From Quisquiliibacterium sp036525975 (GTDB lineage Bacteria; Pseudomonadota; Gammaproteobacteria; Burkholderiales; Burkholderiaceae_E), in NCBI GenBank assembly GCA_036525975.1, contig DATCZK010000088.1, positions 1-6,787 on the forward strand: DNA of 6,787 nucleotides, read 5' to 3'. Position numbers and translations under genes: made by a program. The notes beneath the pieces were generated by a model. It saw nothing but the letters and a program-made list of their open reading frames with translations, was not told the DNA's origin and made no database searches. Shown here piece after piece: positions 1 to 5,513 of this stretch; position 1 is the first letter of the stretch; every line of letters begins with the position of its first letter.

Positions 1-825
1 TTCGGCCAGGCTTTCGTCGCGCTGCGCGCGGCGCGCCCGTCGGTGGTGCTCGGCATGGGCGGCTACATCGCGTTCCCGGGCGGAATGATGGCGGCGCTGG
101 TGGGCATCCCGCTCGTGCTGCACGAGCAGAACGCGGTGGCCGGGTTGTCGAACCGGGTGCTCGCGCGCCTCGCCGATCGCGTGCTGGTGGCCTTCCCCGG
201 CGCGCTCGCCGGCGCCGCCTGGACGGGCAATCCGGTGCGCGCCGAGCTCGCGCGGCTCGCGCCGCCGGCCGAGCGTTTCGCCGGACGCGAGGGCGCGCTG
301 CAGCTGCTCGTGGTGGGCGGGAGCCTGGGCGCGCGCGCGCTGAACGAGGCGGTCCCGGCGGCGCTCGCGCGGATCGCGCCCGCGAAGCGGCCGCGGGTCA
401 CCCACCAGAGCGGCAAGGGCAACCTCGACGCGCTCGCCGGCGCCTACCGCGAGGCCGGCGTCGAGGCCGAGGTGGTGGAATTCGTCGACGACATGGCCGC
501 CGCCTACGCGCGCGCCGATCTGGTGATCTGCCGCGCGGGCGCGATCACGGTGGCCGAACTGGCCGCGGTGGGCGTGGCGAGCGTGCTCGTGCCCTTCCCG
601 TTCGCGGTGGACGACCACCAGAGCGCCAACGCGCGCTTCCTGGCCGAGCGCGGCGCGGCCGTGCTGTTGCCGCAGAAAGAGCTCGACCCCGCCTCGCTCG
701 CGGCGCTGGTCGAGGGCTTCGACCGCGGGGGGCTCGAGCGCATGGCCCGGCTCGCGCGGGAAGCGGCCCGCCCCGACTCCGCCGCCGACGTGGCCACCGT
801 GTGCGAGGAGGCGGCGCTGTCGTGA
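1..825 (+). CDS. murG: MurG, lipid II-forming GlcNAc transferase (5' end outside window)
   Basis: MurG transfers GlcNAc from UDP-GlcNAc to lipid I on the cytoplasmic face of the inner membrane, giving lipid II. The frame is open from base 1, so the start lies upstream; 274 residues are visible against about 355 in E. coli MurG, so roughly 85 N-terminal residues, including the first Gly-rich loop, are missing. Numbering from the first visible codon, family motifs are GMGGY (18-22), HEQN (41-44), GNPVR (76-80), the C-domain Gly loop VVGGSLGA (104-111), HQSGKG (135-140), CRAGAITVAEL (177-187, with the Glu expected to bind the UDP ribose) and DDHQSANA (204-211). It is a GT-B fold glycosyltransferase and all visible catalytic-domain motifs are intact. 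The stop TGA at 823-825 overlaps the murC start by 4 bases. An internal GTG at 43 is not the real start, because homologous sequence continues upstream of it. Confidence 0.97.
   Translation, partial: FGQAFVALRAARPSVVLGMGGYIAFPGGMMAALVGIPLVLHEQNAVAGLSNRVLARLADRVLVAFPGALAGAAWTGNPVRAELARLAPPAERFAGREGALQLLVVGGSLGARALNEAVPAALARIAPAKRPRVTHQSGKGNLDALAGAYREAGVEAEVVEFVDDMAAAYARADLVICRAGAITVAELAAVGVASVLVPFPFAVDDHQSANARFLAERGAAVLLPQKELDPASLAALVEGFDRGGLERMARLAREAARPDSAADVATVCEEAALS
806..811 (+). promoter_or_regulatory. Ribosome binding site of murC
   Basis: A full AGGAGG lies inside the end of murG, 10 bases before the GTG at 822. It supports that GTG over the in-frame GTG at 801, which sits upstream of this site. 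Confidence 0.7.
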
Positions 826-2234
826 AGCACAAGGTCAAGCACATCCACTTCGTGGGCATCGGCGGTTCGGGCATGAGCGGAATCGCCGAGGTTCTGCTCA
901 ACCTGAACTACTCGGTGAGCGGCTCCGACATCAGCGCCAGCGCGTCCACGCGCCGGCTCGCCGAGCTCGGCGCGAAGGTGGTCCTGGGGCACGACGCGAG
1001 CCACATCGCCGGCGCCGATTGCGTCGTCACCTCGACCGCGGTGCGCGGCGACAATCCGGAGGTGATCGCGGCGCGCGCGCACCGCGTTCCGGTGGTGCCG
1101 CGCGCGCTGATGCTCGCCGAGCTGATGAAGCTCAAGCAGGGCATCGCGATCGCCGGCACGCACGGCAAGACCACGACCACCAGCCTGGTGGCGTCGGTGC
1201 TCGCGCAGGGGGGCCTGGATCCGACCTTCGTGATCGGCGGCCGCCTGCTCAGCGCGGCGGCCAACGCGCGCCTGGGCGGGGGCGACTACATCGTGGTCGA
1301 GGCCGACGAGTCGGACGCGTCGTTCCTCAACCTCGCGCCGATGATCGCGGTGATCACCAACATCGACGCCGACCACATGGAGACCTACGGGCACGACTTC
1401 GCCAGGCTCAAGCACGCGTTCGTCGAGTTCACGCAGCGCCTGCCCTTCTACGGCGCGGCGGTGCTGTGCGTGGACGACGCGCACGTGCGCGAGATCATGC
1501 CGTTCATCTCGAAACCGGTGCTCACCTACGGCTTTGCCGCGCAGGCGCAGTTCCGCGCGGTGCACGCGCGCGCCGACGCGGCGAGGATGCGCTTCACGCT
1601 GCTGCGCGAGGCGGCCCAGCCGCTCGAGATCGTGCTCAACGCGCCGGGCATGCACAACGTGCAGAACGCGCTCGCCGCGATCGCGGTGGCCGACGAACTG
1701 GGGGTGGCGGACGACGCGATCGTCGCCGCGCTCGCCGAGTTCCACGGCGTCGGGCGGCGCTTCCAGCGCTGGGGCGAGATCCCGCTCGACGGCGGCGGCG
1801 CGTTCACGCTGATCGACGACTACGGCCACCACCCGGCCGAGATGGAAGCCACGCTCGCGGCAGCGCGCGGCGCGTTCCCGGGGCGGCGCCTGGTGCTCGC
1901 GTTCCAGCCGCACCGTTTCACCCGCACCCGCGACCTGTTCGAGGACTTCGTGCGCGTGCTGTCGATGCCCGACGCGCTGCTGCTCGCGGAAGTGTACCCG
2001 GCCGGGGAGACGCCGATCGTGGCCGCCGACGGGCGCTCGCTCGCGCGCGCGGTGCGCGTGGCGGGCCGGATCGAGCCGGTGTTCGTGGAGGAGGTCGCGG
2101 CGCTGCCGCAGGCGATCCTCGCGTCGGCGCGCGACGGCGACGTGGTGCTCACGATGGGCGCGGGGTCGATCGGCGCGGTGGCCGCGCAGGTGCGCGAACT
2201 CGTGCAACCACAGGGGCAGGGCGATGGCGACTGA
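822..2234 (+). CDS. murC: MurC, UDP-N-acetylmuramate–L-alanine ligase
   Basis: MurC uses ATP to join L-Ala to UDP-MurNAc, the first amino acid of the peptidoglycan stem peptide, in the cytoplasm. The protein is 470 residues, the normal size for MurC. Domains in order: a Rossmann-like UDP-binding domain with VGIGGSGMSG (11-20); the central ATPase domain with P-loop GTHGKTTTT (112-120), EADESD (160-165) and NIDADHMETYG (180-190); HNVQNALAA (278-286) and GVGRRFQ (309-315); and the C-terminal domain with DDYGHHPAE (332-340), FQPHRFTRT (361-369), YPAGE (392-396) and GAGSIG (446-451). The GHHP motif and the N-terminal GIGGSGMSG favour MurC over MurD/E/F; Mpl is the nearest alternative but does not fit the neighbourhood as well. 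The GTG start at 822 was chosen because it gives the family's MKH..VKHIHFVG start, overlaps the murG stop as GTGA, and has AGGAGG upstream. The end overlaps ddl by 11 bases. Confidence 0.97.
   Translation: MKHKVKHIHFVGIGGSGMSGIAEVLLNLNYSVSGSDISASASTRRLAELGAKVVLGHDASHIAGADCVVTSTAVRGDNPEVIAARAHRVPVVPRALMLAELMKLKQGIAIAGTHGKTTTTSLVASVLAQGGLDPTFVIGGRLLSAAANARLGGGDYIVVEADESDASFLNLAPMIAVITNIDADHMETYGHDFARLKHAFVEFTQRLPFYGAAVLCVDDAHVREIMPFISKPVLTYGFAAQAQFRAVHARADAARMRFTLLREAAQPLEIVLNAPGMHNVQNALAAIAVADELGVADDAIVAALAEFHGVGRRFQRWGEIPLDGGGAFTLIDDYGHHPAEMEATLAAARGAFPGRRLVLAFQPHRFTRTRDLFEDFVRVLSMPDALLLAEVYPAGETPIVAADGRSLARAVRVAGRIEPVFVEEVAALPQAILASARDGDVVLTMGAGSIGAVAAQVRELVQPQGQGDGD
2212..2216 (+). promoter_or_regulatory. 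Ribosome binding site of ddl
   Basis: AGGGG in the last codons of murC, 7 bases before the ATG at 2224. It is a moderate Shine-Dalgarno match that supports this start. Confidence 0.5.
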
Positions 2235-3180
2235 GCGCGCGAGCGCTTCGCTCGGCAAGGTTGCCGTGCTCTTCGGCGGGCGCTCGGCCGAGCGCGAGAT
2301 CTCGATCATGTCGGGCTCGGGCGTGCTCGCCGCGCTGCGCGCCGGCGGCGTGGACGCGCACCCCTTCGATCCGGCCGAGCGGCCGATGGACGACCTGCGC
2401 CGCGAGGGCTTCGATCGCGCGTTCGTCGCGCTGCACGGGCGCTACGGCGAGGACGGCACGGTGCAGGGCGCGCTCGAGCTGCTCGGCATCCCGTACACGG
2501 GCTCGGGCGTGATGGCGAGCGCGGTGGCGATGGACAAGGTGTTCACGAAGCGGGTCTGGATCACGCACGGACTGCCCACGCCGCAATTCGAGGTCGTGCA
2601 CGACGCCGCGGGCCTGCGCGAGATTCCCGACCGCCTCGGGTTGCCGCTGATCGTCAAGCCGGCGCACGAGGGCTCGACGATCGGAATCACGAAGGTGGCC
2701 GGCTACTCCGACATGCGCGGCGCGTTCGACCTCGCCGCGCAGTACGACGACACGGTGCTCGTCGAGCAGTTCATCACCGGGCGCGAGCTCACCGTGGCGA
2801 TCCTGGGCAAGGGCAGCGACGCGCGCGCGCTGCCCGTGATCGAGATCCGCGCGCCGGGCGGCAACTACGACTACCAGAACAAGTACTTCAGCGACGACAC
2901 CCAGTACCTCTGCCCGGCGCCACTGGCCGGCGAGGTGGCCGCGGCGGTGCAGGCGCTGTCGGTGGCGGCCCACCGCGCGATCGAGTGCGAGGGGTGGGCG
3001 CGCGTGGACCTGATGCTCGACCGCGACGATCGGCCCTGGCTGATCGAGATCAACACCTCGCCGGGCATGACCACGCACTCGCTGGTGCCGATGGCGGCGA
3101 AGGCGCAGGGCATGTCGTACGGCGAGCTGGTGATGCAGGTGCTGTCGCAGGCGAGCCTGAAGCTGGGGAGGCGCTCGTGA
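2224..3180 (+). CDS. ddl: D-alanine–D-alanine ligase
   Basis: Ddl joins two D-Ala molecules using ATP; the dipeptide is then added by MurF to complete the UDP-MurNAc-pentapeptide. The protein is 318 residues, usual for the DdlB type found in dcw clusters. An N-terminal domain has VLFGGRSAEREIS (15-27, with Glu23 matching the D-Ala-binding Glu15 of E. coli), ALHGRYGEDGTVQG (69-82) and PYTGSGVMASA (90-100). The ATP-grasp part has IVKPAHEGSTIG (143-154), VLVEQFITGRELTVA (178-192), the loop YDYQNKYFSDDTQY (215-228, with the Lys-Tyr pair typical of D-Ala–D-Ala rather than D-Ala–D-Lac ligases), and the metal ligands Asp262, Glu275 and Asn277 in VDLMLD and EINTSPG. The start at 2224 lies inside murC and has AGGGG upstream. 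The stop overlaps ftsQ by 4 bases (GTGA), so coupling with both neighbours is likely. The symbol ddlB would be used where a second ddl exists, which cannot be seen here. Confidence 0.96.
   Translation: MATERASASLGKVAVLFGGRSAEREISIMSGSGVLAALRAGGVDAHPFDPAERPMDDLRREGFDRAFVALHGRYGEDGTVQGALELLGIPYTGSGVMASAVAMDKVFTKRVWITHGLPTPQFEVVHDAAGLREIPDRLGLPLIVKPAHEGSTIGITKVAGYSDMRGAFDLAAQYDDTVLVEQFITGRELTVAILGKGSDARALPVIEIRAPGGNYDYQNKYFSDDTQYLCPAPLAGEVAAAVQALSVAAHRAIECEGWARVDLMLDRDDRPWLIEINTSPGMTTHSLVPMAAKAQGMSYGELVMQVLSQASLKLGRRS
3165..3171 (+). promoter_or_regulatory. Ribosome binding site of ftsQ
   Basis: GGGGAGG in the last codons of ddl, 5 bases before the GTG at 3177. Its position decides the ftsQ start. 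Confidence 0.65.
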
Positions 3181-4187
3181 AGGCGAAGGCCGCGTCCGGC
3201 AGCCCGTTGTGGCACAACGCGCGGGTGCTGCACATCGCGGCCAACGCGCTGCTCGCGCTCACGCTCGCGGCGCTGCTCGCGGCGGGCGCGGCCTGGCTCG
3301 CAACGCGCCCGGCCTTCACGCTGCGCTCGGTGTCGATCGAGTCGAGCCCGGGCACGGCGCTGCGCTTCGTGTCCACCACGCTGCTGCGCAACTCGTCGGC
3401 GCGCGCGGTGGAGGGAAACTTCTTCGCGGTCGACCTGGACAAGGTGCGCGCGCGCTACGAGGCGCTGCCCTGGGTGCGGCGCGCGGCGGTGCGCCGCGTC
3501 TGGCCCGATCGGCTGGTCGTCACGATCGAGGAGCATCGTCCGCTCGCGATCTGGGGGGCGGGCCAGCTGATCAACACGCACGGCGAGCTGTTCGCGGCCA
3601 ACCTCGCCGAAGCCGAGGAGGACGGCCCTCTGCCCGAGCTCGCGGGCCCGAACGGCAGTCACGCGTCGGTGCTGGCGCGATACCACGACCTGCAGCGCTG
3701 GCTCGCGCCGCTGCAAAGGCGCCCCCTGGCCGTGAGCCTGTCGCAGCGCTGGGCCTGGAGCGCGCGCCTCGACGACGGCACGGCGCTGCTGATCGGGCGC
3801 GAGCAGGGCATCGCGATCGAAGCGCGCGTCCGGCGCTGGGTCGAGCTCTACCCGCGCGTGCAGTCGCGCATCGAGCACGCGCCCGCGGTGGTCGACCTGC
3901 GCTATCCCAACGGGTTCGCGCTGCGCACCGCGAGCGCGGCCCCGCACGCCGCAGCCACGGGCGCCGCCAAGGCGGGCGCGGCCAAGGCGGGCGCGGCCGT
4001 GGCCAAGGCGGGCTCGGGCGCGGCCAAGGCGGGGGCGGCCGTGGTCGACGCGGGCTCGGCCGTGGCCAAGGCGGGCGCGGCCGTGGTCAAGGCGGGCTCG
4101 GGCGTGGTCAAGGCGGGCGCGGTCAGGGTGGGCGCGGACGGCGCAGCGGGCACCGGCGCGGGCACGGCGGGGGGACAGCGCAAATGA
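3177..4187 (+). CDS. ftsQ: FtsQ, divisome POTRA protein with an extended repeat tail
   Basis: FtsQ is a bitopic inner-membrane protein that links early and late divisome proteins by binding FtsB and FtsL. The 336-residue protein shows a short basic cytoplasmic N-terminus (1-17), one hydrophobic segment (about 18-40, Ala/Leu-rich), a POTRA domain starting near FTLRSVSI (47-54) and running through LPWVRRAAVRRVWPDRLVV (97-115) to the end of the EEHRPLAIW stretch (118-126), then the FtsQ/DivIB beta domain closing with DLRYPNGFALR (240-250). Betaproteobacterial FtsQ proteins, as I recall them, usually stop soon after this motif; here about 86 residues follow, mostly a low-complexity Ala/Gly/Val/Lys repeat. 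The GTG start overlaps the ddl stop as GTGA and has GGGGAGG 5 bases upstream. The core is certain; the role of the tail, which should face the periplasm, is unknown. Confidence 0.93.
   Translation: MKAKAASGSPLWHNARVLHIAANALLALTLAALLAAGAAWLATRPAFTLRSVSIESSPGTALRFVSTTLLRNSSARAVEGNFFAVDLDKVRARYEALPWVRRAAVRRVWPDRLVVTIEEHRPLAIWGAGQLINTHGELFAANLAEAEEDGPLPELAGPNGSHASVLARYHDLQRWLAPLQRRPLAVSLSQRWAWSARLDDGTALLIGREQGIAIEARVRRWVELYPRVQSRIEHAPAVVDLRYPNGFALRTASAAPHAAATGAAKAGAAKAGAAVAKAGSGAAKAGAAVVDAGSAVAKAGAAVVKAGSGVVKAGAVRVGADGAAGTGAGTAGGQRK
3966..4136 (+). repeat. In-frame 15/21-bp tandem repeats encoding the FtsQ tail
   Basis: Nine degenerate units lie end to end in the ftsQ frame: two of 15 bases (3966-3980, 3981-3995), six of 21 bases (3996-4121) and one of 15 bases (4122-4136). 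The 21-base units encode heptads of the form [AG]-[AV]-[AV]-[KD]-A-G-[AS]; the 15-base units encode AKAGA, AKAGA and VRVGA. Lysines fall at FtsQ residues 265, 270, 277, 284, 298, 305 and 312, with Asp291 filling the one gap, so spacing is exactly seven residues from 270 on. All unit lengths are multiples of three, so copy-number changes keep the frame. The rest of the tail (to residue 336) is Gly/Ala-rich and ends QRK. Confidence 0.9.
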
Positions 4188-4242
4188 ACGCACGCGTCGC
4201 CGCGGGGCGAATCGAAACGAATCACCAACCACAAGGCACGGC
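4188..4242 (+). other. ftsQ–ftsA intergenic gap
   Basis: Fifty-five bases, the longest gap between genes in the window. The second half is clearly less GC-rich than the coding DNA. It contains CGAATC twice (4208-4213 and 4218-4223), one helical turn apart, then an A/C-rich stretch leading to the ftsA ribosome binding site. No convincing -35/-10 promoter pair can be made out. Confidence 0.6.
4233..4236 (+). promoter_or_regulatory. Ribosome binding site of ftsA
   Basis: AAGG, 6 bases before the ATG at 4243. It is a short, modest match, weaker than the one for ftsZ. Confidence 0.45.
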
Positions 4243-5475
4243 ATGGCAAGGGACACCAGCGACCTGATCGTCGGTCTGGACATCGGAACGTCGAAGATCG
4301 TCGCGATCGTCGCGCAGATCCTGCCCGACGGGCGCTACGAGATCGTGGGGCTCGGGCAGCACGAGTCGCGCGGCCTGAAGAAGGGCGTGGTGGTCAACAT
4401 CGAGTCCACCGTGGCGTCGATCCAGCGCGCGCTGGAAGAGGCCGAACTGATGGCCGACTGCAAGATCAAGACCGTCTACGCCGGGATCGCGGGCAGCCAC
4501 ATCCGCAGCTTCAACTCGAGCGGAATGGTCGCGATCAAGGACAAGGAGGTCACCGAAGCCGACATGGCGCGCGTGATCGAGACCGCGAAGGCGGTGAACA
4601 TCCCGACCGACCAGCAGATCCTGCACGTGCTGCCGCAGGAATTCATCATCGACGGCCAGGAAGACATCCGCGAACCGATCGGGATGAGCGGCGTGCGGCT
4701 CGAGGTGAGGGTGCACATCGTGACCGGTGCGGTGTCGGCGGCGCAGAACATCGTGAAGTGCGTGCGCCGCTGCGGCCTCGAGGTGCAGGACCTGATCCTG
4801 CAGCCGCTCGCCTCGAGCATGGCCACGCTCACCGAGGACGAGCGCGAACTGGGCGTCGCGCTGGTGGACATCGGCGGCGGCACCACCGACATCGCGCTGT
4901 TCACGGGCGGCGCGATCCGCCACACCGCGGTGATCCCGATCGCGGGCGACCAGATCACCAACGACGTGGCGATGGCGCTGCGCACGCCCACGCCCGAGGC
5001 CGAGGAGATCAAGCTGCGCCACGGCCTGGCCAAGCAGGTGCTGGCCGACCCGAACGCGCGCATCGAGGTGCCGGGGCTGGGCGACCGGGGCCCGCGCCAG
5101 CTCTCGCGCCAGGCGCTCGCGGCCGTGATCGAGCCGCGCGTGGAGGAACTCTATTCGCTCACCCACCAGGTGATCCGCGAGTCGGGCTACGAGGAGCTGC
5201 TCTCGTCGGGCGTCGTGATCACCGGCGGGTCGGCGCTGATGCCCGGAATGGTCGAGCTGGCCGAGGACGTGTTCCTCAAGCCGGTGCGCGTGGGCCTGCC
5301 CGCCTACACCGGCGGGCTGGCCGACGTGGTGCGCAATCCGCGCTTCGCCACCGCCGTGGGCCTGCTCGACGAGGCCCGGCTGCAGCGCGCGCGCGGGCGC
5401 AAGGTCGCCGAGCAGTCGGGCTCGTTCAAGGAAACGCTTCGCCGGATGAAGGACTGGTTCCTCGGCAATTTCTGA
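4243..5475 (+). CDS. ftsA: FtsA, actin-like membrane tether of the Z ring
   Basis: FtsA is an actin-family ATPase that binds the FtsZ C-terminal peptide, anchors the Z ring to the inner membrane and helps recruit later divisome proteins. The protein is 410 residues, a normal length. Visible parts: phosphate loop 1 with LDIGTSK (12-18); the FtsA-specific 1C subdomain (about 84-162, from GSHIRSF on); phosphate loop 2 with DIGGGTTD (209-216); the adenosine motif GVVITGGSALMPGM (323-336); and a C-terminal amphipathic helix FKETLRRMKDWFLGNF (395-410), the membrane-targeting sequence. The 1C subdomain in place of actin's 1B separates it from MreB and DnaK. The ATG at 4243 gives the family-typical short N-terminus before LIVGLDIGTSK. 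It is the first gene here that does not overlap its upstream neighbour. It lies 38 bases before ftsZ, its usual partner. Confidence 0.98.
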   Translation: MARDTSDLIVGLDIGTSKIVAIVAQILPDGRYEIVGLGQHESRGLKKGVVVNIESTVASIQRALEEAELMADCKIKTVYAGIAGSHIRSFNSSGMVAIKDKEVTEADMARVIETAKAVNIPTDQQILHVLPQEFIIDGQEDIREPIGMSGVRLEVRVHIVTGAVSAAQNIVKCVRRCGLEVQDLILQPLASSMATLTEDERELGVALVDIGGGTTDIALFTGGAIRHTAVIPIAGDQITNDVAMALRTPTPEAEEIKLRHGLAKQVLADPNARIEVPGLGDRGPRQLSRQALAAVIEPRVEELYSLTHQVIRESGYEELLSSGVVITGGSALMPGMVELAEDVFLKPVRVGLPAYTGGLADVVRNPRFATAVGLLDEARLQRARGRKVAEQSGSFKETLRRMKDWFLGNF

Positions 5476-5513
5476 TTCTTACTTTCCCCACCCCAAGGCA
5501 GGAGGCCACACTC
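5476..5513 (+). promoter_or_regulatory. ftsA–ftsZ leader with strong ftsZ ribosome binding site
   Basis: This 38-base gap starts with a pyrimidine-rich tract (5476-5494, 17 of 19 bases C or T) and ends with AGGAGG at 5500-5505, 8 bases before the ATG at 5514. It is the best Shine-Dalgarno in the window, in line with the high level of FtsZ that cells need. No clear promoter elements are seen. Confidence 0.7.

Larger units (their letters stand above)
4184..4267 (+). other. Possible 27-codon coupling ORF bridging ftsQ and ftsA
   Basis: An ATG at 4184 overlaps the ftsQ stop as ATGA, the same arrangement as two other junctions in this operon. A G-rich Shine-Dalgarno-like run (GGGGGA) ends about 8 bases upstream. 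The frame reads 27 codons and stops at TGA 4265-4267, 25 bases inside ftsA in a different frame. The peptide (starting MNARVAAGRIE) has no recognisable domain, signal or membrane segment. It could carry ribosomes from ftsQ to the ftsA start or could be chance; in DNA this GC-rich a short open frame is weak evidence, and no homology is known to me. Confidence 0.25.

Noticed and set aside
801..821. An earlier in-frame GTG start for murC
   Set aside because: It would add seven residues not typical of the family and would place the AGGAGG after the start codon. GTG 822 with the GTGA overlap fits better.
504..2309. A 601-codon open frame on the minus strand opposite murG and murC
   Set aside because: Its translation is dominated by Arg, His and Ala with no recognisable domain, as expected from the complement of GC-rich coding DNA. 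MurG and MurC on the plus strand have every expected motif.
1019..2512. A 497-codon plus-strand frame overlapping murC and ddl
   Set aside because: It is an Arg/Ala/Gly-rich off-frame reading of murC and ddl with no motif; the lack of stops comes from high GC.
3927..4184. A frameshift that might have produced the odd FtsQ tail
   Set aside because: The tail's frame ends exactly at an ATGA junction, all repeat units are multiples of three bases, and the other two frames give only Arg/Gly- or Pro/Ala-like shadows with no FtsQ-like ending.
2871..4283. A 470-codon minus-strand frame with a repeated RARLDHGRARLGHG-like pattern
   Set aside because: The repeat is simply the antisense reading of the FtsQ tail repeat and the rest is the complement of ddl and ftsQ. 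No start context or domain supports it.
4758..5513. An in-frame upstream extension of ftsZ through ftsA
   Set aside because: The frame stays open only because stops are rare at this GC. Homology begins at the ATG 5514, which has an ideal AGGAGG.
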